Counted from the first letter of the stretch, positions 8,318-19,291 are shown. The stretch is 64,000 nt of DNA from Lampropedia puyangensis (GCF_004833285.1 NZ_STFG01000013.1:47281-111280), one strand, 5' to 3'. Numbers and translations: made by a program. Notes: a model not told the origin generated them from the sequence alone.

Positions 8318-11300
8318 TCAGGGTTTTTGGTGAATATTGAAAAGGGCAACCTTGTCGTAGGCTGCTTGAATGCGGGCAAAGTTACTTTCACGCGTTTGGG
8401 TTTCTTTGGCCTCGGCTTCGTCCTCCAGCATGCGAGCGTGGTAACGGTGTGCACGAGTTGATTGGTGAGCCAAAGCAGTAAGAATCAATAGCGTGGAGCC
8501 CACGACAACGGTAAAGACCCCCAAATCAAAGAACATGGCGCTGGCAATATGCATCTCACCCAGATAAGGCAATGTGAGGTGTGCGGTGTGCGTGGTCATG
8601 AATGGATAGCCCCAATAGAAGGAGCCTGCGCCGGTGGCAATGGCACATACCAAACCAAATGCAATCCACCGGCGTGGGAAGAGGGTCAAGTTGGCTTCCA
8701 CCCATTGCGTGCCCGAAACAATGTATTGCAGCAGCAGGCCCACAGAGAAAATTAAGCCTGCTACAAAGCCCCCGCCAGGTTCATTGTGCCCGCGTAGGAA
8801 GAAGTAAATCGAGACGAGCGTGGTGACTGGCAGCAACAAACGCACCAAGACAGCTGGAACCGTGAGGTAACCAATCGCCGTATCTTTGGCTTGACGGGGA
8901 TTGAACAAGTCCGTAATCAAATCGCTGGGCAATACACGCTGCTGCATTGGCAAATCCATGGTTTCACGCGCAGGACGGAAACGCCGCAGCAATGCATAGA
9001 TGGTCAATCCCACAATGGCCAGCACTACGATTTCGCCAAACGTGTCGAATGCGCGGAAATCCACCAACATCACGTTGACCACATTGGTGCCGCCTCCTTC
9101 TTGTTGGGCTCGTTCCAGGTAGAAAGTTGAGGCACTATTGTCGAATGGGCGACTGAGCATTGCATAAGTGAGCAGGGCGATGCCAATGCCTGCGATCAGT
9201 GCAATGATCAAGTCACGGGCGCGGCGCGCTTGTGCGACGCTCTGATCGATCACCCAGGACGCTGGGCGGATCGATTTATCGCGTTGTGGCAACCAGCGCA
9301 GCCCAAGCAGCAGCAAGATAGTGGTGACAACCTCTACGGAAAGTTGAGTCAAGCCCAAGTCCGGCGCAGAAAACCACAGGAATGTCAGTACCACGCAGAG
9401 ACCAGTGGCGCCTAACATGATCATGGCAGCCAGGCGGTGGAATTTGGCTTGCCATGCAGCTGCAATGGCACAAATAGAGCCAATGAACCAGATGACACCG
9501 AATGCTGGTGAAAGTGGTTGTGTGGGTCTGTCTCCAATTGTTAAGCCGCCGTACCAGAGTGGCAGCCCAACGGCCAAGAACGTGACCATGAGTACCCAGA
9601 ACATTTGCCACTGCAGGCGGTGCGTTGTCAAGCGCAGGCGTAAACTGCGGCTGGTTCTGGTTAAGGAGGCCAAGGCGTATTCAAAAATGCGCTGGCCTGT
9701 GAGAGACCATGAGAAGGCATAGTCGGCCAAATAGTCTTTGCCACGGATGTACTTGATGACAAAGAAAAACAGGAATGTGCCTGTGCAAAGCGCGATGACA
9801 CTCATGATCAAAGGCTTGTTCACTCCATGCCATACAGCGAGGCTGTAATAGGGTAAGTCGCCACCAACTACGGGGGTTGCTGCGGCGGCCAAGAAGGGGC
9901 CCACAATCACGTTAGGCAAGACGCCAACCAATACGCACAATACGACCAAAAAGCCGACCGGAACATTCATCCAAATCGGAGGATCATGGGGTTTTTTGGG
10001 CAGGTCATCGGCTTTGGGTCCAAAAAAGACGTCATAGGCAAAATGCAGCGAATAAATGGCGCTAAAAATACCGAAAATAACTGCAATTACGGGCAAACTA
10101 GCCTGAATGTAGGCGGGGGCATGCACCAAAACGGTTTCGGCAAAGAACATTTCTTTGGAAAGAAAACCGTTGAAGAAAGGCACTCCGGCCATGGCAGCTG
10201 TGGCCACTACGGCAAGTCCAAAAGTGACCGGCATCAACTTGCGCAGACCTGATAAGCGGCTGATATCGCGTGTTCCTGCTTCATGGTCGACAATGCCGAC
10301 GACCATGAATAAGGAGGCCTTGAAAGTGGCATGATTCATGATGTGGAATACTGCCGCAACAGCTGCCAACTCGCGGTTAAGACCGAAGAGCAGGGTAATC
10401 AAGCCCAAATGTGAGATGGTTGAATACGCCAGAAGCCCTTTGAGGTCATTTTGGAACATGGCCACGCACGAACCAAAGAGAAGCGTTGTCGCGCCAACTC
10501 CACTGACAATCCAAAACCATTCCTCCGTCCCACTCAAAACAGGCCAAAAGCGACCCAGCAGGAAAACGCCTGCCTTGACCATGGTTGCAGAATGCAAATA
10601 CGCGGAGACTGGCGTGGGCGCAGCCATGGCGTTAGGGAGCCAGAAATGAAAAGGAAATTGTGCACTTTTGGTGAACACGCCCAGCAAGATAAGCACCAAA
10701 ACAATGGTGTACGAGCTGTGGTTGCGAATTTGTGAACCCGCTGCCAGCACGTTGTCAAGGTTGTAACTGCCCACAATGTGGCCCAACATCAGCACGCCAG
10801 CAAATAAACAAAGGCCTCCTGCGCCAGTGATTGTTAAGGCCATGCGAGCACCGCGCCGTGCATCTTTGCGGTGGTGCCAATAACCAATAAGCAAAAAAGA
10901 AAAAATACTGGTTAATTCCCAGAAAAATGCCAGCTGAATGATGTTGCCTGACAGCACCACCCCTGCCATAGACCCCATAAAGGCCTGGAGGAAGGAGAAA
11001 AAACGCGGCACAGGATCCTGGGGGGACATGTAGTAGCGCGCATAGAGGACCACTAGCGCACCAATGCCGTAGACCATCATGGCAAACATCCATGCATAGC
11101 CATCTAATCGTAACGACAGGTTCAGACCAAAAGAGGCAAGCCAAGTGAACTCTTCTCGATAAATTTCACCTTGCGAAATTCCGGGAAAATACAGGGCCAA
11201 CTGAACCGCACCGAAGAGGGCGATCGCTCCTGCTAATGTGGATTCCAAGTTTCGGGCATTGGATGGCAATGCGCTGGCGAGCAAACTGCCGATAAAAGGC

Positions 11301-11335
11301 AGCAAAACGATGGTACTGAGGGCAACTGGATCCAT
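8318..11335 (-). CDS. mnhA: Na+(K+)/H+ antiporter fused subunits A and B
   Basis: A 1005-residue protein and the first gene of the operon. Residues 1 to about 500 form the NuoL-like antiporter domain ([45 protein letters not shown] with its channel lysine). Further helices follow. The last 200 residues correspond to the separate MnhB subunit ([30 protein letters not shown] is the MnhB motif). The fusion gives a six-gene Pha-type operon (AB, C, D, E, F, G). It exchanges monovalent cations for protons and supports pH and salt homeostasis. No regulator is adjacent except a divergent Crp/Fnr gene 555 bases away. Confidence 0.96.
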   Translation of the reverse strand: MDPVALSTIVLLPFIGSLLASALPSNARNLESTLAGAIALFGAVQLALYFPGISQGEIYREEFTWLASFGLNLSLRLDGYAWMFAMMVYGIGALVVLYARYYMSPQDPVPRFFSFLQAFMGSMAGVVLSGNIIQLAFFWELTSIFSFLLIGYWHHRKDARRGARMALTITGAGGLCLFAGVLMLGHIVGSYNLDNVLAAGSQIRNHSSYTIVLVLILLGVFTKSAQFPFHFWLPNAMAAPTPVSAYLHSATMVKAGVFLLGRFWPVLSGTEEWFWIVSGVGATTLLFGSCVAMFQNDLKGLLAYSTISHLGLITLLFGLNRELAAVAAVFHIMNHATFKASLFMVVGIVDHEAGTRDISRLSGLRKLMPVTFGLAVVATAAMAGVPFFNGFLSKEMFFAETVLVHAPAYIQASLPVIAVIFGIFSAIYSLHFAYDVFFGPKADDLPKKPHDPPIWMNVPVGFLVVLCVLVGVLPNVIVGPFLAAAATPVVGGDLPYYSLAVWHGVNKPLIMSVIALCTGTFLFFFVIKYIRGKDYLADYAFSWSLTGQRIFEYALASLTRTSRSLRLRLTTHRLQWQMFWVLMVTFLAVGLPLWYGGLTIGDRPTQPLSPAFGVIWFIGSICAIAAAWQAKFHRLAAMIMLGATGLCVVLTFLWFSAPDLGLTQLSVEVVTTILLLLGLRWLPQRDKSIRPASWVIDQSVAQARRARDLIIALIAGIGIALLTYAMLSRPFDNSASTFYLERAQQEGGGTNVVNVMLVDFRAFDTFGEIVVLAIVGLTIYALLRRFRPARETMDLPMQQRVLPSDLITDLFNPRQAKDTAIGYLTVPAVLVRLLLPVTTLVSIYFFLRGHNEPGGGFVAGLIFSVGLLLQYIVSGTQWVEANLTLFPRRWIAFGLVCAIATGAGSFYWGYPFMTTHTAHLTLPYLGEMHIASAMFFDLGVFTVVVGSTLLILTALAHQSTRAHRYHARMLEDEAEAKETQTRESNFARIQAAYDKVALFNIHQKP

Positions 11336-11890
11336 TCCCGAATTCTATGGGCATTGGGCTTTCTGTGCGAGAGAAAACCTTAGAAGATTGACTTCAATTT
11401 CAAAGGGTTGTGGCGTTCTCTTACGCTATAAGAATCGATGCTTATTAGGCATTTTGTTTTAAAACAAAGACTTGCATAGTGTCTTGTAAGTGTTCCGTGC
11501 TTTTGTGGTGCTTGATTGAACACTGGCGGTAAATTTTATTTTTTATAAAAGTCTTTATTTGTCGCTATTTTCCTTCAATTTGAGTATTTTTTTGCGTGTG
11601 CCTGATGTTCTTTGCTTAGATTTTATTTTTCTATTTTGTTAATTTTTGTATTGTTTGTGAGTGGATTGGGGCAGGGTGACTCTATGTACCGTTCAGGGAA
11701 TACATGTATTAGGGCAGCCCCTCTCTTCATTAGTCATTGAGACAAGTAAGATCATCGCCGCTTCATGGTGCGGTGCAGTATTTTGACAATTTGCAGTGCT
11801 GTTTACGCAGTGAAGGCGCCAACGCACAATGGTCTGGCGTGTATGCAACAAGACTCCGATTAATCCCAACAGTCACTCAAAAGACAGGCC
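11336..11890. other. Long T-rich divergent region between mnhA and the Crp/Fnr gene
   Basis: A 555-base stretch without a gene. From about 11400 to 11660 the + strand is strikingly rich in T (runs such as TTTTATTTTTTAT near 11535), unlike the rest of the window. It must hold the mnhA promoter and that of the regulator at 11891. I found no TTGAT-N4-ATCAA Fnr box and no strong hairpin. The short frames here have no coding character. Confidence 0.5.
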
Positions 11891-12610
11891 ATGGACGAAC
11901 CTATTCTTACCATGCAGGAACGTGAAGCGATCAACACTGGTCGCTGGTTCAGCACTTTATCTCCTTCGCTTCGACACGATATTTTGCGATGTGCACATGT
12001 CAAACGGTTCAAAGACGGCGCCCTGATCTGCGCGCGTGGCGACACTCCAGAGGAGTGGATCGCCTGCGCCAAGGGGGCCGTGCGCGTGAGTTCAACCTCG
12101 CTGACCGGCAAACAGATCACGCTCACGTATGTGGAGCCGGGGGTTTGGTTTGGCGATGTGGCGCTGCTCGATGGAGACAAACGCACACACGATGCTTACG
12201 CACATGGGGATACCACCATCGTGATGGTGAGCAAGCCCGATTTTTTCAAAATTCTCGAGACGCATGTGGAGTTCTATCAGGCCATTTTGCGCATGCATGC
12301 GCGGCGCATTCGAGGGTTGTACGGTTTGGTGGAGGACCTCAATACGCTGCCATTGCGCGCAAGGCTGGCCAAGCAGTTACTGCATTTGGCGCGCAGTTAT
12401 GGCATTGCCGATTTGAATGGCGGCAACAATATTCGCATTGGTTTGCAGTTGGCGCAAGAGGAATTGGCGCAGCTGTTGGGCGCGTCGCGTCAGCGCGTAA
12501 ACCAAGAGCTCAAGGGTATGGAGCGCGAAGAAATTATCCGTATCGAGACTGGTGGGCTGGTTATTCTCAGTCGCGAGGGATTGTTGAAAATTGCAGAAGC
12601 AGGCGACTGA
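11891..12610 (+). CDS. Crp/Fnr-family transcription regulator
   Basis: A 239-residue two-domain regulator. Residues 20-140 are a cyclic-nucleotide-binding-type beta-roll (GAVRVSSTSLTGKQITLTYV, PGVWFGDVALLDG), then the long dimer helix. A Crp-type helix-turn-helix near 190-225 has recognition segment AQLLGASRQRVNQELKGM. The N-terminus has no CxxC cysteines, so an FNR-type iron-sulfur cluster is unlikely. The beta-roll EFGE-like segment reads WFGDVALLD, so ligand binding cannot be asserted. It lies just before the phosphotransferase/acyl-CoA dehydrogenase pair and may regulate it or the divergent antiporter operon; both are inference. Confidence 0.9.
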   Translation: MDEPILTMQEREAINTGRWFSTLSPSLRHDILRCAHVKRFKDGALICARGDTPEEWIACAKGAVRVSSTSLTGKQITLTYVEPGVWFGDVALLDGDKRTHDAYAHGDTTIVMVSKPDFFKILETHVEFYQAILRMHARRIRGLYGLVEDLNTLPLRARLAKQLLHLARSYGIADLNGGNNIRIGLQLAQEELAQLLGASRQRVNQELKGMEREEIIRIETGGLVILSREGLLKIAEAGD

Positions 12611-12731
12611 GCTCGTCAGTATTAAAGGGCGATGGCTTTGCGCCATCATGGTTTGTGCCGTCACAGCAGCATGTAACAGACTTTTCGAGTCTGTGGTGCG
12701 GCTGTGGCGGTTTTGTTTTTCCGGAGAGCTT

Positions 12732-13817
12732 ATGAGCGAGTTTGAGCACTTTGTGGGCACGCGGGCGGTTGCCGCTGAACATGCATTTGACGTGTCGGCG
12801 TTGACGGTATGGATGCAGGCCCATGTTGAGGGATTTGAGGGACCTTTAACTGTAGAGATGTTTAAAGGCGGGCAATCTAACCCAACCTATAAGCTCAACA
12901 CCCCCGCATCCAGTTATGTGATGCGCTCCAAACCTGGGCCGGTAGCCAAGTTGCTGCCGTCGGCGCATGCGATTGAGCGCGAATTTACCGTCATGCGAGG
13001 CCTGGCTGGTACAGATGTCCCAGTGCCGCATATGTATGCGCTTTGTGAGGATGAATCTGTTATTGGCCGTGCGTTCTACATCATGGAGTTTAAGCAAGGG
13101 CGTGTGCTTTGGGATCAGGCTCTGCCAGGCATGACCCATGCGGAGCGACGCGATATCTACACCGAAATGAACCGAGTGATTGCTGCGCTACACACGGTGG
13201 ACTACAAGGGCAAAGGTCTGGAAAACTACGGTAAGCCGGGTAATTACTTTGAGCGCCAGATTGGCCGCTGGAGCAAGCAGTATCGAGCTTCACAAACGCA
13301 ACCGATTGCAGCCATGGATCGCCTCATGGAGTGGTTGCCTGCACATATTCCTGCCTCAGCCCGCGATGAAAGCCTGAGTTCCATCGTGCACGGAGATTTT
13401 CGCCTCGATAACTTGATGTTTGCCAATGACAGCACGCAAGCCATTGCGGTGCTTGATTGGGAGTTGTCCACTATCGGCCACCCGTTTGCTGACTTCAGTT
13501 ACCACTGCATGAGCTGGCACATTCCAAGCGGTGTGTTCAGAGGCATTGCCGATATTGATTACCTCCAGCTCGGAATTCCCTCTGAAGAAGAGTACATCCG
13601 TTTGTATTGCGAGCGCACTGGCTTTGCGACCGCAGAGCAATTGCATGCCGATTGGAACTTCTATTTGGCATACAACATGTTTCGTTTGGCGGCCATTTTG
13701 CAAGGCATTGCCAAACGTGCACAGGAAGGCCTGGCCAGCAGTGCGAGGGCTAAAGTGCAAGGCGAGAACGCCAAGCCCTTGGCAGAAATGGCCTGGTCGA
13801 AAGCACTGCAAGCATAA
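12732..13817 (+). CDS. APH-family phosphotransferase (ACAD10/11 N-domain-like)
   Basis: A 361-residue kinase-fold protein of the aminoglycoside/choline phosphotransferase family. The Brenner-type catalytic motif is [10 protein letters not shown] (His-Gly-Asp at 220-222) and the metal site is [11 protein letters not shown] (Asp242). The N-terminal [10 protein letters not shown] loop matches the family that in animals is fused to acyl-CoA dehydrogenase in ACAD10/ACAD11. The start at 12732 has GGAG six bases upstream; the frame stays open to 12591 but that extension lacks a ribosome site. The acyl-CoA dehydrogenase begins 68 bases downstream. By analogy to ACAD10/11 and LvaA the substrate may be a 4-hydroxyacyl-CoA; this is inference. 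Confidence 0.88.
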   Translation: MSEFEHFVGTRAVAAEHAFDVSALTVWMQAHVEGFEGPLTVEMFKGGQSNPTYKLNTPASSYVMRSKPGPVAKLLPSAHAIEREFTVMRGLAGTDVPVPHMYALCEDESVIGRAFYIMEFKQGRVLWDQALPGMTHAERRDIYTEMNRVIAALHTVDYKGKGLENYGKPGNYFERQIGRWSKQYRASQTQPIAAMDRLMEWLPAHIPASARDESLSSIVHGDFRLDNLMFANDSTQAIAVLDWELSTIGHPFADFSYHCMSWHIPSGVFRGIADIDYLQLGIPSEEEYIRLYCERTGFATAEQLHADWNFYLAYNMFRLAAILQGIAKRAQEGLASSARAKVQGENAKPLAEMAWSKALQA

Positions 13818-13885
13818 GAACGCTTTGGGATACGCCAGAGAAGGCAATCCTTCAACCCCATAAACACCACAACAAGGAGCAATAT

Positions 13886-15166
13886 ATGGATTTTGACTAT
13901 TCGCCGAAAACCAAGGAGCTGCAGCAAAAACTGCTGGCTTTCATGGATGAGCATATCTATCCCAATGAAAAGGCCTACAAAGAAGAGTTGGAAGCCAATA
14001 CGGCGGCAGGCAAGCGTTGGTCGCCGCTGCAAACGATTGAAAAACTCAAGCCCATCGCTCGAAAAAAAGGGCTTTGGAATTTGTTTTTGCCTGTTGATAC
14101 AGCGGATGCCTCTGGTTATACCGGTGCGGGTTTAACCAACCAAGAGTACGCGCCGCTGGCCGAAATCATGGGCCGTGTCGTTTGGGCGCCTGAAGTATTC
14201 AACTGCTCTGCACCCGATACCGGCAACATGGAAACCTTGGCACGTTATGGCAGTGACGATGTGAAAGAGCGCTGGCTCAAGCCTTTGCTTGAGGGCGAGA
14301 TTCGCTCTGCCTTTGCAATGACGGAGCCTGCTGTTGCCTCCAGTGATGCAACCAACATTGAAACGCGTATTGAGCGCGATGGTGATGAGTATGTCATCAA
14401 TGGTCGCAAATGGTGGATTTCTGGTGCGGGGGATCCGCGTTGCAAGGTCTACATCACCATGGGGAAGACAGATCCTGAGGCGCCGCGACATTCTCAGCAA
14501 AGCATGATTGTTGTGCCTGCCGATACCCCGGGTATTACTGTGGTGCGTCCCTTGAGTGTATTTGGGTACGACGATGCGCCGCATGGTCACATGGAGATTC
14601 TGTTTGACAACGTGCGCGTGCCTGCAGGGAATATTTTGCTGGGTGAAGGCCGTGGCTTTGAAATTGCCCAAGGTCGCTTAGGCCCAGGACGTATTCACCA
14701 CTGTATGCGTTTGATTGGACAGGCAGAGCGGGCGCTCGAATTCATGTGCCGCCGTGCCTTGACGCGTACCCCATTTGGTAAAACCATTGCACAGCAAACG
14801 GTAACGCAAGAACGTATAGCAGAGGCTCGTTGCCGAATCGATATGGCTCGTTTGCTTACGCTGAAGGCTGCTTGGATGATGGACACAGTGGGCAACAAAA
14901 TTGCCAAAACTGAAATTGCCATGATCAAAGTGGTCGCGCCTTCGATGGCATGTCAAGTGCTGGATTGGGCCATGCAAGTACATGGTGCAGGCGGGCTGTC
15001 CGAAGACTTTCCGTTGGCCTACCACTACGCCAATGCCCGTACGTTGCGTTTTGCAGACGGTCCCGATGAGGTACACCGCAACGCCATCGCAAAATGGGAG
15101 TTGGGGCGCTATGCAGACACGCCGGGTAGCAAAGACTATGACCCTCCAGTCACGCGTGGTTTCTGA
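13886..15166 (+). CDS. Acyl-CoA dehydrogenase, ACAD10/11-like
   Basis: A 426-residue FAD-dependent dehydrogenase. The FAD/acyl-binding segment is [16 protein letters not shown] (about 140-155), with [11 protein letters not shown] next, and [15 protein letters not shown] in the C-terminal helical domain. The C-terminal [10 protein letters not shown] motif is the form seen in ACAD10/11-like enzymes, with the glutamate in the catalytic-base region. AAGGAG precedes the start by about 10 bases. It pairs with the phosphotransferase at 12732-13817 and is followed by a terminator, so the two genes form a small transcription unit. Confidence 0.92.
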   Translation: MDFDYSPKTKELQQKLLAFMDEHIYPNEKAYKEELEANTAAGKRWSPLQTIEKLKPIARKKGLWNLFLPVDTADASGYTGAGLTNQEYAPLAEIMGRVVWAPEVFNCSAPDTGNMETLARYGSDDVKERWLKPLLEGEIRSAFAMTEPAVASSDATNIETRIERDGDEYVINGRKWWISGAGDPRCKVYITMGKTDPEAPRHSQQSMIVVPADTPGITVVRPLSVFGYDDAPHGHMEILFDNVRVPAGNILLGEGRGFEIAQGRLGPGRIHHCMRLIGQAERALEFMCRRALTRTPFGKTIAQQTVTQERIAEARCRIDMARLLTLKAAWMMDTVGNKIAKTEIAMIKVVAPSMACQVLDWAMQVHGAGGLSEDFPLAYHYANARTLRFADGPDEVHRNAIAKWELGRYADTPGSKDYDPPVTRGF

Positions 15167-15194
15167 TTGGCCTGCGTAGCAGGGTGAAAACCCA

Positions 15195-15224
15195 AAAAGA
15201 CCGTTATCGCAACGGTCTTTTTTG
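15195..15224. terminator. Bidirectional rho-independent terminator
   Basis: Eleven-base arms AAAAGACCGTT (15195-15205) and AACGGTCTTTT (15211-15221) around loop ATCGC, continuing into T. It lies between the converging acyl-CoA dehydrogenase and yhhQ genes. Confidence 0.88.
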
Positions 15225-15276
15225 TATTTGGAGAAATCAGGAAAATGATCAAGCGCTCGCTGGATTGATTGCTTGA

Positions 15277-15954
15277 TCAAGTTTTTATGGTATGTGTGCT
15301 GGCCGCATTCTGTTTCAGCATCCGCACAATCGCGGCCAGAGCCAAGCCATACGCAGGAACAAAAAACAGCACACTGATGACGAGTTTGATCACGTAATCG
15401 ACAGTGGCTATTTCTACCCAGTTGGCAGCCATGAAAGGATCGTTGCTGCGCCAGAAAGCGATGGAAAAGAACGCCAGCGTATCCAATGCCTGACCCAATA
15501 CCGCTGAGGCTGTTGGTGCTAACCACCAAAGCGACCATCCGCGTCGAATCCGGTCGAATACTTGAATGTCCAACAACTGCCCCAGCGCGTAGGCGGCAAA
15601 GCTTGCCAAGGCAATGCGAAAAACAAAGCTGTTGAACGCTAAGAGGGAGTTCAAGCCGTTGAACTGGCCTTCATGAAACAAGACCGAGACGATGTAAGAG
15701 GCAATCAAGGCAGGCACCATAACGCGCGCAATCACGGCGCGGGCTTCGCGCTTGCCTATGAGTCTGACGGTTAAATCTGTGGCCAGAAAGATGAACGGGA
15801 AACTGAAAGCCCCCCACGTACTGTGAAAGCCCAAAAGATCAATGGGAATTTGCACTAAGTAATTACTGGCAATGATGATGAAAATGTGAAAAATCACCAA
15901 GATAGCCAGAAACAAAGGCACCTGCTCAGATGGTGCGCGAAGCTGTTGTTGCAT
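15277..15954 (-). CDS. yhhQ: Queuosine precursor transporter, YhhQ family
   Basis: A 225-residue inner-membrane protein with six to seven helices, of the DUF165/VUT_1 family that imports preQ0/preQ1. Typical segments are FPFIFLATDLTVRLIGKREAR after the second helix and FAAYALGQLLDIQVFDRIRR in the centre. The ATG at 15954 has AAAGG about eight bases upstream and gives the usual family length. The frame is open to 16038, but that extension has no ribosome site. Together with queF it implies both reduction and salvage of queuosine precursors. Confidence 0.9.
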   Translation of the reverse strand: MQQQLRAPSEQVPLFLAILVIFHIFIIIASNYLVQIPIDLLGFHSTWGAFSFPFIFLATDLTVRLIGKREARAVIARVMVPALIASYIVSVLFHEGQFNGLNSLLAFNSFVFRIALASFAAYALGQLLDIQVFDRIRRGWSLWWLAPTASAVLGQALDTLAFFSIAFWRSNDPFMAANWVEIATVDYVIKLVISVLFFVPAYGLALAAIVRMLKQNAASTHTIKT

Positions 15955-16066
15955 AGAAACCTTTTTGTTGAATGGGGGTGAGGGAACCCATCGTGAATTG
16001 TCTGGAAAAGCCACGCATGCAAAGCATGACCGTTTCATGTCGAGGGCGCTATTGTAGCGACCTTCG

Positions 16067-17284
16067 CTATGGTTGCTGTTTGCGGGTCAGTACCAAAGAC
16101 AGCGCCAGCAGTGCGGAAAGTAGAGCCAGCAAGCTGTACCAGCCGCCGTGCTGCCACAAATAGCCGCCAACATAGCCAACAGTACTTGATCCGAGGTAGT
16201 AAAAGCACAAGTACAGGGATGAAGCCTGTGCTTTGGCAGAGGGCGCTGTACTGCCCACTTGTGCGCTGATCAATGAATGCGCAGCAAAAAAAGAAAATGT
16301 AAACAGCCCAACGCCAACAGTAAGCGCATAGAGCGAAGGGAGGGCGCACAGACTCAGACTGGCTAGCATGGTCACAACCGAGCATTGCAATGCGCGCATT
16401 TGCCCCAGTCGCGCACGCAAGGGGGCTGCTAAACGAGCGCTAAAAATACCGCCTAAGTAGGTGAGAAATAGTAGGCCCGCAACAGTTGAAGATAGTGAAA
16501 ACGGTGGCCCTTCGAGGCGAAAGCTGACGTAATTGAACATCGCCACAAAGCACCCCATCAGAAGAAAGCCCATCATGAACAGCGAACGTAGTTCAGGCGT
16601 GCGCAAGTGCGATAAAAAATTTCCGATCAGTTTGCGGATGTTGAGTGACTGTGGCTTAAACGCTTTGGCTGGCGGCAGAAGTATCACAAAGACAATGAGG
16701 GCAAATAGTGCTAGGCCAGCCATGATGCCCATTGCCCAGCGCCAGCCAAGCACATCAGCCAAAATGGCCGAAAAAGTACGCCCCAGCATGCCACCAAGCA
16801 CGGTACCGCTGATATACAAGCCCATCGCTGCAGGAAGTGTGGGTTTATCAAATTCTTCACTCACATAGGCCATTGCAAGTGCGGGCAAACCACTTAAGGC
16901 AAAACCAAGGACCAAGCGTGATGCGAGTAATGCTGACCAATGCGGCACGACAGCGCTTAACAAGGCTGCAGCACCTGCAATGCTCAAAGCCAGTAGCATC
17001 ATGCGTTTACGGCTGACCACCTCTGCCAATGCGCCTGCTGGCAACAAGCCAAAGGCGAGTGCCAATGTGCTTAGTGACAGGGTCAGGCTGCTACTGGCCG
17101 CAGAGACATTGAAGCTGCGCGCAAGAGCTGGCAGCAAGGGCTGGACACAATACAGAAGGGAGAATGTGGCGTAGCCTGCACAGAATAACGCCAATGAGGC
17201 ACGCCAATAGTCTGGAGTGTGTTGGCGTATGCCTGTTTCTTGCGTAGTAAATGCGCCAAGGCTTTTGTGTTCAGGCAAGGACAT
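16067..17284 (-). CDS. MFS transporter (YnfM-like exporter)
   Basis: A 405-residue major facilitator with twelve predicted helices. The motif-A-like loop AEVVSRKRMMLLALSI lies between helices 2 and 3, and LGFALSGLPALAMAYVSEEF gives helix 4 and the following loop. It resembles the drug/arabinose-efflux DHA1 branch such as YnfM/YgaY. The substrate cannot be read from sequence. It lies 112 bases upstream of yhhQ on the same strand, so the two may be cotranscribed. Confidence 0.88.
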   Translation of the reverse strand: MSLPEHKSLGAFTTQETGIRQHTPDYWRASLALFCAGYATFSLLYCVQPLLPALARSFNVSAASSSLTLSLSTLALAFGLLPAGALAEVVSRKRMMLLALSIAGAAALLSAVVPHWSALLASRLVLGFALSGLPALAMAYVSEEFDKPTLPAAMGLYISGTVLGGMLGRTFSAILADVLGWRWAMGIMAGLALFALIVFVILLPPAKAFKPQSLNIRKLIGNFLSHLRTPELRSLFMMGFLLMGCFVAMFNYVSFRLEGPPFSLSSTVAGLLFLTYLGGIFSARLAAPLRARLGQMRALQCSVVTMLASLSLCALPSLYALTVGVGLFTFSFFAAHSLISAQVGSTAPSAKAQASSLYLCFYYLGSSTVGYVGGYLWQHGGWYSLLALLSALLALSLVLTRKQQP

Positions 17285-17515
17285 GGCTCTGCAGCATCGA
17301 TCGCATCACAAGGCAGTAAGGAAATTGCCGCCAACGCGGCTTAGATAATCAGCGCAAATCAATAATGTAGGCGATAGGAAGAGTGCGTAATTTTTGACAT
17401 GGTCATGGGATGCGAGTTTTTTATGGCCGGCCACAGCATGCAGGCACGCATATATTGCGCGGTATCTGCATACATTAATTTACCAATGAATTAGCATTAT
17501 TCAATGCAATCTGCC

Positions 17516-18331
17516 TCAAGGCTTTGTCCGGTCTGGGAGTGTATAGCTTGACATTTGCAGATCGACGGCATCACGATCATCTTCGAAGTGGATGCGCACG
17601 GGCAGGTATCCGATGGCTGGTGAGAGCCAAATTTCAGCAGCTTGGTCATCGGGCTTTCTCGGCAACCGCTTGAGCTTAATGGCTGGAATTTGTCCTGCGG
17701 GCAGCGATATGGTGCTGAGATTTTCGACTTCAAATACCCATGCCTCTTGTTTGTTGCTAGCCACTGTCCAAATGGGAATTTGCTTGCCTGTGGCTCTAAG
17801 GTCGGGGTTCCCAGCCAGCACGCCTGAGAGCTGGAAAAAGACGCTTAAGCGATCTTGAGCCCCTTCGGGGATGCTCTGTTCAATTTGTGTGGCAGGAATG
17901 GTGACGGTGCCCTTACTCGGGGTAAAACGCAGGTTGCGTTTGCTGCGCGAAGAATCTTCAAAAGCGTGTGGCTGCAAATAATGCGAGTCAATACTTCCTT
18001 GGCTGCGTTGTGAGCGAGTTCCAATGATTGGCGCTTTAATGCTTTGCTCCACTTGGTAGCTATTGGTGCTATTGAGCCAGTCTAATTTGGCCGATGCACT
18101 GTAGCCAAAGCCACTGACTTTACCTTTGACATCAAACTGCAGGCGGGCCGATGGGGGGGCTGCAAAAGGGCGATTTAACTGCTCGTGAGTTGGCATGTTG
18201 GTATCGCTGGCCTGCACCAAACTGCAGATGGACAAGGACAAAGCTCCAAGCCAATAGGGCATGGCACATCTGGATTTGTTGGTTGTATCTCGCTCTTGAA
18301 TGGAGTTTGTTGAGGTGAGTTCTCTGTGCAT
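17516..18331 (-). CDS. Exported DUF3108-like protein
   Basis: About 271 residues with an N-terminal export signal (hydrophobic stretch WLGALSLSICSLVQA). The body is beta-rich: VKGKVSGFGYSASAKLDWLN near the start, and EIWLSPAIGYLPVRIHFEDD at the end, the segment by which DUF3108 proteins are usually recognised. Function is unknown; family members are periplasmic or envelope proteins. Start choice is uncertain: ATG 18331 keeps positive residues before the hydrophobic core, ATG 18262 gives a shorter signal, and neither has a good ribosome site. Confidence 0.75.
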   Translation of the reverse strand: MHRELTSTNSIQERDTTNKSRCAMPYWLGALSLSICSLVQASDTNMPTHEQLNRPFAAPPSARLQFDVKGKVSGFGYSASAKLDWLNSTNSYQVEQSIKAPIIGTRSQRSQGSIDSHYLQPHAFEDSSRSKRNLRFTPSKGTVTIPATQIEQSIPEGAQDRLSVFFQLSGVLAGNPDLRATGKQIPIWTVASNKQEAWVFEVENLSTISLPAGQIPAIKLKRLPRKPDDQAAEIWLSPAIGYLPVRIHFEDDRDAVDLQMSSYTLPDRTKP

Positions 18332-18662
18332 GGATAGGACGTATTCTGTGCTGAGGTAAGGGAGCCACACGGAGCCGATGCTCAAAGACGCGGTGCGCCT
18401 ATATTCATTTCACTGAATGGGGCCCCTGTGAAACTGGTGCTGATGTGTGAGGAACTGAAGTTTCCATCCTAGCTGCTTGATTGTGGGTGCGAGCGAGAGC
18501 TCCCACTTCTTGCAGGGCGTTAGACCTCTATCTGCACGCAGGCAGGAAAGAATTGGCACAATGCGCATCTTACTCTTTGCCCATGCGAGAGACCTTTGCA
18601 GCACAGCTGCATGGGGTTACATCTGTGGGCTCAGCAAGCCTGTTGCATAAAGGATTATTCGT
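18332..18662. other. Intergenic region before the nitroreductase
   Basis: About 330 bases between divergent genes. I see only an AAAGGA ribosome site near 18648-18653 serving the TTG start at 18663. No conserved operator or hairpin was recognised. Confidence 0.4.
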
Positions 18663-19265
18663 TTGAGTTCAAACCATTCCCACCTTGTTTCGTCTGAAGG
18701 CGCAAGCTTGCCCGAAGGGCTTGAGCAGTTGTTGCAGAGGCGATCTGCCTGGCCATTGGGCTTGCCTGCTCCAAATGGACAAGAGTTCTCGGCTATTTTG
18801 CAGGCTGCAGCATGCGCACCCGATCACGCCGGTTTAACACCATGGCGCTTCAAGTTTGTGCGTGGTGGCCAGCGACACGTGTTGCTTGAACGCGTGCTTA
18901 GCCATTCGGATGCACAAACGGATGAAGCAAAAACAATGCATGGCAAGTACACGGCTAAATTGACGACTGCGCCGTTGGTTGTTGTATTAGCTGCACGTCT
19001 CAAAGAGCATCCTAAGGCACCCGGATTTGAACAGATGCTCACCTGTGGTGCTGCGGTCATGAACATGCTTAATGCTGCCCACTTGCTTGGTTACCATGGC
19101 TTCTGGTCGAGTACGCCTGGTGCTTTGGGAGATATCTTGAAAGACGTGATGGGCTTTGAGGAACAGGACCAAATGCTAGGCCTGTTGAATTTGGGGACAC
19201 CAGCACATACACCGACAACACCGCCGAGGGTGAGTGCTGAAGTGTTTGCCCAAGAATGGGTGTGA
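18663..19265 (+). CDS. Nitroreductase-family protein, YdjA-like
   Basis: A 200-residue FMN-dependent oxidoreductase of the compact YdjA branch. The FMN-phosphate contact loop LLQRRSAWPLG lies near residues 23-33, followed by AAACAPDHAGLTPWRFKFV. The C-terminal LGLLNLGTP is the usual family ending. A TTG start with AAAGGA about eight bases upstream is better supported than any later ATG. It probably reduces nitro or quinone compounds with NAD(P)H; the physiological substrate is unknown. Confidence 0.9.
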   Translation: MSSNHSHLVSSEGASLPEGLEQLLQRRSAWPLGLPAPNGQEFSAILQAAACAPDHAGLTPWRFKFVRGGQRHVLLERVLSHSDAQTDEAKTMHGKYTAKLTTAPLVVVLAARLKEHPKAPGFEQMLTCGAAVMNMLNAAHLLGYHGFWSSTPGALGDILKDVMGFEEQDQMLGLLNLGTPAHTPTTPPRVSAEVFAQEWV

Positions 19266-19291
19266 GCATCTGAGTACTGCAGCTTCGGTAT

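Noticed and set aside
14678..15538. A 286-codon minus-strand frame crossing the end of the acyl-CoA dehydrogenase and yhhQ
   Set aside because: It runs through a terminator and two real genes and has no domain.
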